From: Methanobacteriota archaeon
GTDB lineage: Archaea > Halobacteriota > Syntropharchaeia > DAOWMC01
Assembly (NCBI GenBank): GCA_030643285.1
Contig: DAOWMC010000001.1
Span: 1 to 21,417 of the forward strand
Direction of reading: 5' to 3'
DNA: 21,417 nucleotides
How positions within the stretch are numbered: the first letter of the stretch is position 1; every line of letters starts with the position of its first letter. The position numbers and the translations under genes were made by a program. Below the pieces are notes generated by a model, which saw nothing but the letters and a program-made list of their open reading frames with translations, searched no databases and was not told where the DNA came from. Below, piece by piece: positions 7,669-15,094 of this stretch.

Positions 7669-8784
7669 TCATAACCAAAAGATATTTTCAATCTTATTGT
7701 TAAAGGAGGCCATTCTACTATTAAAAGCGGCCATCTTTGGATATGAATTTTTGTCAATTTCAATAAAATTTTGAAAAATTTTTGTGAGTATATATTTTCC
7801 ATAGATGTGAGAATGGACTCTGCTTTTTTTCCAAAGGGTCTGATATCTTGATAAAGATACTGAGGTGAACTTATCTTCCTCCAAGGCCATGACACATACC
7901 TTTCCAGCCAGTTCAGCTCCCCGAATCGAAGATGCAATTCCGCCGCCAGATATCGGATCCACCATTCCCGCAGCATCGCCCACAACCAATATCCCCTCCC
8001 CAAAAATTCTCTTTGCAGGTGCGACGGGTATTAATGCAGAACTTTGCCAAATAATTTCTTTATCTTTAAGTCTCCCGTGTGTCAAGGGGTGTTTCTTAAG
8101 CAGATAGTTCAATGAATCTATCATATTTGAACGAACCCTGTTAGAAAGACATACGACGCCCACATTCACTGTGTTGCTCTTTGGAAATATCCATCCGTAT
8201 CCCCAGGAGGATATCTCAGACCCATAGTAAAGTTCGTAGTGATCCAGCGGATTACTGTCCCATTTCACTTCACATGCCACCGATACGATTGTTTTAGCCG
8301 GTTCGAGCTTAAAACCGATACCAAATTTTCTAAATGCCATGGTATTGGGGCCATCGGCAAAAACGATGAGTTTCGAACATATAGAGTTATCTTTATAAAA
8401 AGCACTGGCTCCATTATTTTTAACTGAGACATCCTTTATCTGGGTGCCGGTCAACATTTTTGCACCGGATTCCACTGCTTTTTCCGCTAAAAACCTATCA
8501 AAAGTATTTCTATAAACTGTAACATGATCAAGGTCAAAAGATCTGCACCCCCAGGGGAAATGGTGTTCTTCTCCTGTGATTTCCTTCTCAATGATGTCCG
8601 GGCTTAATCCCGTGTCTTTGATTATTGATTTGGGTACGCCGCCGGCACAAACATTTGTCTTTCCGGGATATTCATCTTTTTCAACCAGTAATACATCAAA
8701 TCCGCTTTTTCCAACAATTCTTGCAACAGTGGATCCGGCAGGTCCAGAACCGATTACAGTAACGTCTGATCTAAGTTTTTGCAT
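7669..8784 (-). CDS. Geranylgeranyl reductase family flavoprotein
   Basis: This is an FAD-dependent enzyme of 371 residues. In archaea the family reduces double bonds of the geranylgeranyl chains in ether lipids at the membrane, giving saturated archaeol. The dinucleotide-binding motif GSGPAG is at 12-17 with the ribose-binding E35. YGWIFPK and GDAAGMVDPISGGGIASSIRG are family hallmarks, and the NVCAGG segment near residue 46 holds the cysteine conserved in many members. In Methanosarcina acetivorans the homologue needs a ferredoxin encoded next to it. Here a ferredoxin gene lies head-to-head only 33 bp away, which supports the same role. An AGGGGTAA site precedes the ATG. The family is broad, so a different isoprenoid substrate is possible. 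Confidence 0.87.
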   Translation of the reverse strand: MQKLRSDVTVIGSGPAGSTVARIVGKSGFDVLLVEKDEYPGKTNVCAGGVPKSIIKDTGLSPDIIEKEITGEEHHFPWGCRSFDLDHVTVYRNTFDRFLAEKAVESGAKMLTGTQIKDVSVKNNGASAFYKDNSICSKLIVFADGPNTMAFRKFGIGFKLEPAKTIVSVACEVKWDSNPLDHYELYYGSEISSWGYGWIFPKSNTVNVGVVCLSNRVRSNMIDSLNYLLKKHPLTHGRLKDKEIIWQSSALIPVAPAKRIFGEGILVVGDAAGMVDPISGGGIASSIRGAELAGKVCVMALEEDKFTSVSLSRYQTLWKKSRVHSHIYGKYILTKIFQNFIEIDKNSYPKMAAFNSRMASFNNKIENIFWL

Positions 8785-8817
8785 AAATTCTTTACCCCTG
8801 ATAAGGTATTATAATCT
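8785..8817. promoter_or_regulatory. 33-bp divergent control region, GGR/ferredoxin
   Basis: The 33 bp hold ribosome binding sites for both genes (AGGGGTAA on the minus strand and AAGGTAT on the plus strand) but no room for two separate TATA boxes. Candidate boxes fall inside the opposite coding region: TTTAAAA-like around 8829-8837 for the reductase, and GCATAAATT around 8781-8789 for the ferredoxin. The promoters would then overlap each other and the coding starts. Confidence 0.45.
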
Positions 8818-9072
8818 ATGGGATGTTTTAAATGCATAAAGATCTGTCCAACCAATGCTTTGGAATTGGATAAAGTGGTATCTTGTGCCAGACTTTTAGG
8901 AAAACCTGTAATACAAAAAGATGAAGCAAGATGTAATGATTGTGATCTGTGTATGAAGGTTTGTCCAATGGGAAACATCGCCTTATCCGAAAATGGTTGT
9001 TCGTTTTGTATTATCTGTAGTGGTAGCCCTAATTGCATCCGGTCTTGTGGTAAAAGAAATTTTTGGTCCTGA
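8818..9072 (+). CDS. Cys-rich ferredoxin-like protein, probable partner of GGR
   Basis: This is a small protein of 84 residues with 13 cysteines. The second motif is complete, CNDCDLCMKVCP (C39, C42, C45, C49). The first is C3-x2-C6-x3-C10-P and lacks its usual first cysteine, which would fall one codon before the start; that codon is TCT (Ser) and is preceded by TAA. C23 might replace the missing ligand, or the cluster could be 3Fe-4S. The C-terminus adds CSFCIIC, then C73 and C77, a possible extra metal site. It most likely donates electrons to the divergent geranylgeranyl reductase, as shown for the ferredoxin beside that enzyme in Methanosarcina acetivorans. Start at 8818 is the only ATG before the first motif. 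Confidence 0.82.
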   Translation: MGCFKCIKICPTNALELDKVVSCARLLGKPVIQKDEARCNDCDLCMKVCPMGNIALSENGCSFCIICSGSPNCIRSCGKRNFWS

Positions 9073-9136
9073 ATCTATCACCAGAAAATTAAATACTATC
9101 GGTCAGCAATATTAGTTGTCGAAAGAGGATGAAAAC

Positions 9137-9775
9137 ATGAGTGTTTATCTTGGACGAGATAACGAGTTCCGAAAGAAGCTTGGTTCCTATGAAGACTTTG
9201 TTGAGGGTATCTTAGAATGCAATCCCTTGAGAATGTTAATCGGGATTAAACAATTTGCCACGCACGGTGGACTTGATCCCCTTGAACATACTTATAACGT
9301 ATTGATGCTCCTATCAACTGATGATTTTTATTTAAGTATAAAAGATTTAAGGCGCTCTGTAGCTGAAATTTTGAGAATTTCAGTAAAATACCATGACATT
9401 GGTAAATTAAAGGGGTCATTTAACATATTTCATGCCGTGCACTCCGCGCCAATGGCCGAAGAGATTCTAACCAATCCTCATCTTTACGGGGAAGAAGAAT
9501 TTACCATTAAAGAGATAATTCTGATAAAGAAATTGATAGGAACTCATGATATCTTGGGAAGGCTGTCTCAGAAGATTATACCCTTAGAAGTAGCACTAAA
9601 AGAACTGACCCCACCAGATGGGATTAATTTAAGTGCAGGGGATATGCTTGCAATGCACTACAGGATCATTAGAGCAGATATAGGTTCCATCCCAATGCTT
9701 AGGGACAGGGTCTGGCAGATAGATAAGGTGTATGAGGTGTTAGATTATGAGATGGCATCTAATGAGTGCAGGTAA
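9137..9775 (+). CDS. HD-domain metal-dependent phosphohydrolase of unknown substrate
   Basis: The protein has 212 residues from ATG 9137, preceded by AGAGGATGA at 9123-9131; the frame also opens at TTG 9116, but without a good ribosome site. HD-superfamily residues appear in order: H51 in LEHTYN, H86-D87 in YHDIGKL, H99 and H102 in HAVHS, then GTHDILG and a late aspartate in HYRIIRADIG. This fits a metal-dependent phosphatase, nucleotidase or phosphodiesterase related to the HD part of tRNA nucleotidyltransferases. The substrate cannot be told. No other domain is fused. It follows the ferredoxin gene by 64 nt, and its last 17 nt overlap the convergent purM. Confidence 0.78.
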   Translation: MSVYLGRDNEFRKKLGSYEDFVEGILECNPLRMLIGIKQFATHGGLDPLEHTYNVLMLLSTDDFYLSIKDLRRSVAEILRISVKYHDIGKLKGSFNIFHAVHSAPMAEEILTNPHLYGEEEFTIKEIILIKKLIGTHDILGRLSQKIIPLEVALKELTPPDGINLSAGDMLAMHYRIIRADIGSIPMLRDRVWQIDKVYEVLDYEMASNECR

Positions 9776-10754
9776 CCTCGCCCACAATCCGGGCTTTTAC
9801 CCCATCTTCTTTAAACGACAAAACAACCCTTTCTGCAATTTCACTATCCACAACTATTGCGAATCCCATACCCATATTAAAGGTTCTCTGCATCTCTTCG
9901 TCTTTAATTTTACCAACCTTTTGAATAACCTTAAAAATCTCATGGGGCTCAAGTGGATTGGTCAAGTTAAACGCCACATCGCCTTTTAACCGCTCAATGT
10001 TCTTCCACCCGCCCCCCGTTATATGGGCTAGACCATGTATTTCGAACTTGTTTATTATTTTAAGGATCTCTTTCACATATATTTTAGTTGGCTCCAGAAG
10101 CACCTCACCAATTGTAATATCCAGATCCGAGTATGGGAGTTTATCATTGTAACTGTAGCCATTACTTTTGAATACCTTTCTTGCAAGGCTCAGACCGTTT
10201 GAGTGGATTCCAGAGCTTTTCAGCCCAATAATTACATCCCCAACCTTTATTTTCTCACCTGTTATGATCCTGTCTTTTTTTACATAGCCAAGACAGGTTC
10301 CTGCAAGATCAAAACCTTTTATTATATCAGGTAATGTTGCGGTTTCGCCACCTATTATGGAAATATTTGAAAGTTCTGCCCCTCTGTTCAATCCGATTCC
10401 GATCTGCTCTGCTTTTTTTGAATCAGGTTTTTGAATGGCCAGATAATCAACAAAAGCCAAAGGTTCTGCCCCGACGCATATTATGTCATTAACATTCATG
10501 GCGATGCAATCTATGCCAATCGTATCCCATTTTTTGACCTCGTCGGCTATCATCACCTTGGAACCCACTCCATCAGTACATAGCACAAGGGCATAATCTC
10601 CAAACTCGATAAGCCCTGCGTAATGGCCGGAAATGTTTAGAGGGGCACCTGTACCTACTCGTTTATTTTTAATATTCTTTATTAGCGTAGATACCAATTT
10701 GGCTTCCTCATCAATATCCACACCGGCCTCAGAATAGGTCGTTACTTTGTGCAT
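9759..10754 (-). CDS. purM: Phosphoribosylformylglycinamidine cyclo-ligase (AIR synthetase)
   Basis: This cytoplasmic enzyme of 331 residues closes FGAM to AIR with ATP in purine synthesis. Family motifs run in order: DGVGSK (ATP/phosphate site), NVNDIICVGAEPLAFVDYL, GGETATLP, SGIHSNGLSLAR, LEPTKIYV, HITGGG and TFNMGMGF. The length is normal. It is the last gene of a minus-strand run tatA, DUF35, purM, with 26 nt to the DUF35 gene. Its stop lies 17 nt inside the convergent HD gene. No other pur gene is nearby. Confidence 0.95.
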   Translation of the reverse strand: MHKVTTYSEAGVDIDEEAKLVSTLIKNIKNKRVGTGAPLNISGHYAGLIEFGDYALVLCTDGVGSKVMIADEVKKWDTIGIDCIAMNVNDIICVGAEPLAFVDYLAIQKPDSKKAEQIGIGLNRGAELSNISIIGGETATLPDIIKGFDLAGTCLGYVKKDRIITGEKIKVGDVIIGLKSSGIHSNGLSLARKVFKSNGYSYNDKLPYSDLDITIGEVLLEPTKIYVKEILKIINKFEIHGLAHITGGGWKNIERLKGDVAFNLTNPLEPHEIFKVIQKVGKIKDEEMQRTFNMGMGFAIVVDSEIAERVVLSFKEDGVKARIVGEVTCTH

Positions 10755-10780
10755 GAAGCACTCAACACTCTTTTAGAGGA

Positions 10781-11170
10781 TCAACAGGGGATGAATTTGG
10801 TTCCGTAGTGAATTACACCACGATCACCATCCGCGGCAATCCTTCGAAAGATGGGCCTTACACCCATCCCGATTGCAGCTTCATCAGGATCACAGATTAC
10901 CTGTGATGTTATCATTGGGCCTTCCTCAAGCCGTATGATTGCAAGCACATACGGCGTTTGCATATCAAAATCATCTGAAGATGTGTGTACAACCGTGTAT
11001 GTGACAACCGTTCCATTTCCATTGAATTTGTATTGCCCGATCTCACCATCTCTCCTACATGAAGGGCAGATAGGTCTTATCGGGAAATAATAATTGCCAC
11101 AATTTTCACAGTGTGATCCTATCAAATTGTATCTGCTTGATAAATTTCTCCAAAATCTTGGGACTGTCAT
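10781..11170 (-). CDS. DUF35 Zn-ribbon/OB-fold acyl-CoA-associated protein
   Basis: The protein of 129 residues has an N-terminal helix (FWRNLSSRYNLIG), a zinc ribbon with C21, C24, C35 and C38 (CENCG and CPSC), then an OB-fold with the typical GNGTVVTYTVVHTSSDDF and PYVLAIIRLEEGPMI. In archaea such proteins bind acyl-CoA and bridge acetyl-CoA acetyltransferase to HMG-CoA synthase for the mevalonate pathway, and are usually encoded beside those enzymes. Here neither enzyme is adjacent. The gene lies 11 nt after tatA and 26 nt before purM, so it should share their transcript. It may be the displaced HMG-CoA partner or a paralogue for another thiolase. Confidence 0.85.
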   Translation of the reverse strand: MTVPRFWRNLSSRYNLIGSHCENCGNYYFPIRPICPSCRRDGEIGQYKFNGNGTVVTYTVVHTSSDDFDMQTPYVLAIIRLEEGPMITSQVICDPDEAAIGMGVRPIFRRIAADGDRGVIHYGTKFIPC

Positions 11171-11181
11171 TTAAATCAAAA

Positions 11182-11502
11182 CTATGGAGAGGCATCCTCT
11201 CTTATACGCGTCCTTAGTTCTATTTCATCCAATAATTGATTTTCGGTTTTACCCTCTGTACTGATTCCCAAACTCTTTGCTATTTTCTGTGTCTTGGTCT
11301 CTGGGATTGGTTGATCTGGCTGAGCCCGAAGATCAGCTTCAAAGTTTCTCAGGTTGAGTTCGGATTCTTTCTGCGCCTTTTTAAACTCGCCCATGGCGCT
11401 TCCCATTGACTTTGCCATATCCGGAATTTTTTTGGCACCGAACAAGACAAATACAACAAGAACAACAATCATCATCTCTGTCGGACCTATTCCTCCAAGC
11501 AT
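11182..11502 (-). CDS. tatA: Sec-independent translocase protein TatA
   Basis: A protein of 106 residues, anchored by one membrane helix near the N-terminus (about 6-21, EMMIVVLVVFVLFG) followed by the FGAKKIPDMAKSMG hinge and an amphipathic helix (AMGEFKKAQKE). The tail carries a soluble segment (KIAKSLGISTEGKTENQLLD). TatA oligomers form the path for folded proteins exported with twin-arginine signals, together with TatC, encoded at 15185-15949. A strong site, GAGGTGA at 11509-11515 on the minus strand, lies 6 nt before the ATG. A TATA-like word (GGTTAATATATC on the minus strand) at about 11549-11560 suggests its own promoter after ppdK. Confidence 0.93.
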   Translation of the reverse strand: MLGGIGPTEMMIVVLVVFVLFGAKKIPDMAKSMGSAMGEFKKAQKESELNLRNFEADLRAQPDQPIPETKTQKIAKSLGISTEGKTENQLLDEIELRTRIREDASP

Positions 11503-11548
11503 TTTAAATCACCTCATCTGTATCGGTTCAATATCCATTAGATCGTAT

Positions 11549-11560
11549 GATATATTAACC
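11549..11560 (-). promoter_or_regulatory. Candidate promoter for tatA-DUF35-purM
   Basis: GGTTAATATATC on the minus strand lies in the 84-bp gap after ppdK, 47-58 nt ahead of the tatA ATG. Its spacing would give a leader of about 20-30 nt that still contains the GAGGTGA ribosome site. Confidence 0.4.
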
Positions 11561-11586
11561 TTTGCGTTACGATTATAGATTATCAC

Positions 11587-14430
11587 CTAATTAAGCATAT
11601 CGGACTTATCATCCTCGATCTTTGCATGTGCAGCAACCAATCTTGCGGTTGGAACCCTGTACGGTGAACAACTGACATAATCCAAACCGGCACCATTACA
11701 AAACTTAATTGACCTTGGCTCGCCCGCCTGTTCTCCACATACACCTATCTTCAGATCCTTTCTCGTCTTTCTACCCCACTCGATTGTAATCAACATTAGC
11801 CTGCCGACACCTTTTATATCAAGTATCTCAAACGGATTATCCTGCAGTATCTTTCGCTCGTTGTAAAGTGGCAAAAATTTGTTCTCCGCATCTTCCCTTG
11901 AAAATGAAAATGTTGCCTGGGTCAGATCATTTGTACCAAAGGAAAAGAAACTTGCAATTTCTGCAAGTCTTCCTGCCCTCATACAGGCCCTGACAACCTC
12001 TATCATTGTACCAAATTTATACTCCACTTTCACCTTGTTCTTCCTTTTAACCTCTTTTTCCACTTTGTTGGCTATGTCATAAACCCATTTAAGTTCCTGT
12101 GCGGTGCAGACCTGCGGGACCATTATCTCGGGGCTGACTTCTATCCCTTCCTTTATTACCTCTGCTGCAGCCTCTAATATTGCCCTTATCTGCATCTCAT
12201 ATATTTCGGGATATGTAATACCGATTCTGACGCCCCTGTGCCCAAGCATGGGATTAACTTCGGTAAAAGTATCAATCTTCTTTAATGCAACCTCCTTTGA
12301 TTCTATAAGCATATCGATGAGCTCTTTATCCTCTAAGTTAGTAACATCGTTTATAATTTTGTCTATCTTTGGCAAATGTTTTGAAAGTTTTGAATCTAAA
12401 ACCTTTGTAAGGTTTGGTGTGTCTTCCATCTTTCTTAAAACAGTTTTAAACTCTTTTAGCGTTTCAAATTCCCTTGATATCTCCTCACTCCTTGGTAAAA
12501 ACTCGTGAAGTGGCGGGTCTAAAAGCCTGATTGTAACAGGGCGGTTCTGCATAGCTTTAAAAATCTTGACAAAATCGCTTTTTTGCATGGGGAGTAACTT
12601 TTTAATTGCAACCATCCTCTCTTCTTTTGTCGATGCCATAACCATCTGCTGCATGACAGGTAGCCGCTCTGGCAGGTTGAACATCCGTTCTGTCCTGCAT
12701 AGGCCGATACCCTCACAACCGAATTTTATTGCAAGTTCCGCATCTTCTGGCGTATCCACATTTGCCCTCACGCCAAGTGTTCGGACCTCATCTGCCCAGT
12801 TCAGTAACAAGAATAGTTCATCTGAAATTTTGGGCTCTATTGTTTCTACCTCACCCAAAAAGACTTTGCCTGTGCTTCCGTCAATTGTGATCAGGTCATC
12901 CTCTCTTATCTTGATATTTCCAATTGTTGCAATCTTTGACCTTTCATCGATTACCATCGCCTCTGCACCACATACACAGGGCTTACCCATTGCTCTTGCA
13001 ACAACAGCGGCATGACTTGTTTTCCCACCACGGCTTGTCAAGATTCCCTGGGCAGTGAAGAAACCATGGATGTCTTCAGGTTTTGTTTCCGTTCTTATAA
13101 GTATCACTTCTTGGCCCAGTTTTCCCCTTCGTTCGGATTCATCGGCATCAAAAACGGCGGTTCCGGTTGCTGCACCGGGGGAAGCTGAAAGTCCGATCGT
13201 AACTGGTTTTAACTTATTTTTGGGATCTATACGGCGATGCATTAACTGCTCAATGACATCAGATTTCACCCTGAGGATAGCTTCTTCTTTTGTAAGTATC
13301 TCTTCCTCTACCATGTCAACCGAGGTTTTAACAAGTGCGCTGGGACCAAGCTTCCCGTTTCTTGTTTGAAGCATGAAAAGCTTTTCTTTTTCTATGGTAA
13401 ATTCAAAATCCTGGACTTCGGAATATCTCTCCTCCAAAATTTCCCGAACTTCCATTAATTCCTTATGTAACCTTGGCATCTCTTTTTTAAGCTCGATTAT
13501 AGGCCTTGGCGTTCTTATTCCGGCAACAACATCCTCTCCCTGGGCGTTTATAAGAAACTCGCCAAATAAAACATTCTCACCTGTGGATGGGTCTCTGGTA
13601 AATAAAACTCCTGTTGCTGACGAGTTTCCCATATTTCCAAAAACCATTGTAACGATATTCACGGCAGTTCCGTTAGCCATCTCCTCTGTAATGCCAAATT
13701 CGTGCCTGTAATCAATTGCCCTTTTGCTATTCCAGGAACCAAATACAGCTTTAATGGCAAGCTCTAATTGCTTGTATACATCTGATGGAAAATCCTTTTT
13801 AGTCTCTTTTTTACAGATTTCTTTATATTTTTTAATCAGACTTTTTAAAGATTTTATGTCCAGTTCATAATCATATTCAATTTTTTTCTTCTTTTTAGCT
13901 TCTTCCAACAGATTATCAAATTGTTTCTCATCCAGATCCAGTGCAATTTTAGAAAACAGGGCAATAAACCTTCTATAGGAATCAAGTGCAAAACGTTCAT
14001 CGCCCGTAATCTTTGCCAAACCCGAAACCGTGGAATCGTTCAATCCCAGATTCAGGACCGTATCCATCATGCCTGGCATTGAAATTGCGGCGCCTGATCT
14101 CACCGATACCAAAAGGGGGTCTTTCTTATCTCCAAAAATTTTTCCTGTGCGTTCCTCAAGTACTTTTATACCATACTTAACTTCCCCCAATAGACCTTTT
14201 GGCAGTTTTTTATTATTATCAGAGAATTTAAGGCAGGCTTCTGTCGTAATAACAAAACCAGGTGGAACCGGAAGCCCGATTTGTGTCATGTCACACAAGC
14301 CTGCACCTTTTCCCCCAAGCAAACTTCTCTTTGTGCTGTCACCTTCACTAAAAAGATAGACATATCTACCCTCTTCCAGATCACTTTGAACGTTATCGTC
14401 CTCTTCAACCACACATACAGACTTAGGCAT
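11587..14430 (-). CDS. ppdK: Pyruvate, phosphate dikinase
   Basis: This enzyme interconverts pyruvate, ATP and phosphate with phosphoenolpyruvate, AMP and pyrophosphate; in autotrophic archaea it serves gluconeogenesis. The domains are ATP-grasp (GGKGAGLCDMTQIGLPVPPGFVI; SVRSGAAISMPGMMDTVLNL; FTRDPSTGE), the phosphohistidine swivel domain (SRGGKTSHAAVVARAMG, catalytic H473) and the PEP/pyruvate barrel (GIGLCRTERMF, FGTNDLTQ, catalytic C898 in GVCGEQ). At 947 residues it is longer than many bacterial enzymes (about 875). Part of the excess is a charged, lysine-rich insert of about 40-50 residues (including LSKHLPKIDKIINDVTN) before NPMLGHRGVR. The start ATG 14430 follows a GGGGGT ribosome site. 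The TATA-like word at 14472-14479 fits its promoter. Confidence 0.96.
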   Translation of the reverse strand: MPKSVCVVEEDDNVQSDLEEGRYVYLFSEGDSTKRSLLGGKGAGLCDMTQIGLPVPPGFVITTEACLKFSDNNKKLPKGLLGEVKYGIKVLEERTGKIFGDKKDPLLVSVRSGAAISMPGMMDTVLNLGLNDSTVSGLAKITGDERFALDSYRRFIALFSKIALDLDEKQFDNLLEEAKKKKKIEYDYELDIKSLKSLIKKYKEICKKETKKDFPSDVYKQLELAIKAVFGSWNSKRAIDYRHEFGITEEMANGTAVNIVTMVFGNMGNSSATGVLFTRDPSTGENVLFGEFLINAQGEDVVAGIRTPRPIIELKKEMPRLHKELMEVREILEERYSEVQDFEFTIEKEKLFMLQTRNGKLGPSALVKTSVDMVEEEILTKEEAILRVKSDVIEQLMHRRIDPKNKLKPVTIGLSASPGAATGTAVFDADESERRGKLGQEVILIRTETKPEDIHGFFTAQGILTSRGGKTSHAAVVARAMGKPCVCGAEAMVIDERSKIATIGNIKIREDDLITIDGSTGKVFLGEVETIEPKISDELFLLLNWADEVRTLGVRANVDTPEDAELAIKFGCEGIGLCRTERMFNLPERLPVMQQMVMASTKEERMVAIKKLLPMQKSDFVKIFKAMQNRPVTIRLLDPPLHEFLPRSEEISREFETLKEFKTVLRKMEDTPNLTKVLDSKLSKHLPKIDKIINDVTNLEDKELIDMLIESKEVALKKIDTFTEVNPMLGHRGVRIGITYPEIYEMQIRAILEAAAEVIKEGIEVSPEIMVPQVCTAQELKWVYDIANKVEKEVKRKNKVKVEYKFGTMIEVVRACMRAGRLAEIASFFSFGTNDLTQATFSFSREDAENKFLPLYNERKILQDNPFEILDIKGVGRLMLITIEWGRKTRKDLKIGVCGEQAGEPRSIKFCNGAGLDYVSCSPYRVPTARLVAAHAKIEDDKSDMLN

Positions 14431-14471
14431 AAAAATAACCCCCTATTCTGTCTAACTCTGTGTGCTTATCC

Positions 14472-14479
14472 GATATAAA
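14472..14479 (-). promoter_or_regulatory. Candidate TATA box for ppdK
   Basis: TTTATATC on the minus strand lies 42-49 nt upstream of the ppdK ATG. An archaeal start site about 25 nt downstream would leave a leader of about 20 nt that includes the GGGGGT ribosome site. Confidence 0.45.
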
Positions 14480-14515
14480 CGTTTTTGCAGTTATGCCTGT
14501 TTAAGTGGAGATATC

Positions 14516-14566
14516 ATGAGGAATAAGGTTAATATGCAAAAAGGTAAAGATGTATACATAAGGTGA
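14516..14566 (+). other. Short leader ORF before the Zn-finger-like gene
   Basis: ATG at 14516 opens 16 codons (MRNKVNMQKGKDVYIR) and stops at TGA 14564-14566, which overlaps the ribosome site of the next gene; the next start is 4 nt later. GGAG at 14507-14510 sits 5 nt before the ATG, so it could be translated. The peptide is basic. Because ribosome sites often contain TGA, the stop position alone is weak evidence. Confidence 0.3.
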
Positions 14567-14570
14567 AAAA

Positions 14571-14813
14571 TTGGTAAAAAGACTCGTCAGATATGTATGT
14601 GAAGTTTGTGGTGCAATTTTTGATGACGAAAAAACGGCAAAAGAGTGTGAAGGGCAAAACGTTCAACCTTTCAGGTTTGAGATAAAAGAAAAGGTTATAT
14701 TAAAAGGAACGCTATTTCCCGAAAAGGCGGAAATTATTGGAATGTCAGGGAGAAGGAAAAGCATCAAAATGTCTACGCAGTTAAGAGGACAGTTGGATGG
14801 GGGGACTCTTTAG
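14571..14813 (+). CDS. Small Zn-finger-like protein, apparently frameshifted
   Basis: I do not recognise a named family. The frame as read gives 80 residues from TTG 14571, with AAGGTGA at 14560-14566 just before. The N-terminus YVCEVCGAIFDDEKTAKECE has C10, C13 and a third Cys near 26, like half of a zinc ribbon; the following region alternates charged and hydrophobic residues (FEIKEKVILKG, KAEIIGMSGRRKSIK), as in a small beta-barrel. The frame ends at TAG right after a run of six G (14799-14804). Slipping back one base there opens a protein-like extension to 14899. The full product would be about 109 residues. This could be an assembly error, a pseudogene or programmed -1 slippage. It is divergent from ppdK. 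Confidence 0.6.
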   Translation: MVKRLVRYVCEVCGAIFDDEKTAKECEGQNVQPFRFEIKEKVILKGTLFPEKAEIIGMSGRRKSIKMSTQLRGQLDGGTL

Positions 14814-14899
14814 CGGAGCAGGAATCAGTTGTTTCTGAAAATGACATTTTTCCCCTGAAGGAATACGAAGAGAGTATGTCCAACCTTTTTGAGGGATAA
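14799..14899 (+). other. Out-of-frame extension of the Zn-finger-like gene after G6
   Basis: In the -1 frame the sequence runs open from the G6 tract past the TAG at 14811-14813 to TAA at 14897-14899. It encodes, after GGDSLAEQE, the segment SVVSENDIFPLKEYEES and ends with SNLFEG. The mix of acidic, hydrophobic and aromatic residues looks like real protein, whereas reading through the TAG in the original frame gives a short, unconvincing tail. Confidence 0.55.
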
Positions 14900-15052
14900 T
14901 TACAGAACATCAATTGTTGCAAGCTTTAAATTTGCGGATAGAAAAAAATCAGTGAAATCCGTGTTAATCAGTGTCCTAAAAAGATTGTCGAATAAAAAGC
15001 GGAAATTCATTTTGTCCGATGACTATTTATACTGCAACGTTTGATGAGAAAG

Positions 15053-15060
15053 TTTATAAA
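15053..15060 (+). promoter_or_regulatory. TATA box of tRNA-Ser
   Basis: TTTATAAA, with a BRE-like GAGAAAG before it, lies 35-42 nt upstream of the mature tRNA, a typical archaeal spacing that leaves a short 5' leader. Confidence 0.55.
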
Positions 15061-15094
15061 AGAAAAAATAGTTCTATGTTCTATTGTACTTAAA

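Noticed and set aside
9116..9136. TTG at 9116 as start of the HD-domain protein
   Set aside because: ATG 9137 has a good GAGGATGA ribosome site, which lies inside the extra codons.
12566..13015. 149-codon plus-strand frame inside ppdK
   Set aside because: It is opposite the conserved phosphohistidine and barrel domains and has a Ser/Ile-rich composition with no family resemblance.
14811..14813. TAG as pyrrolysine codon in the Zn-finger-like gene
   Set aside because: purM, tatA and ppdK also end in TAG, so TAG is an ordinary stop here, and read-through in that frame gives only a short poor tail.
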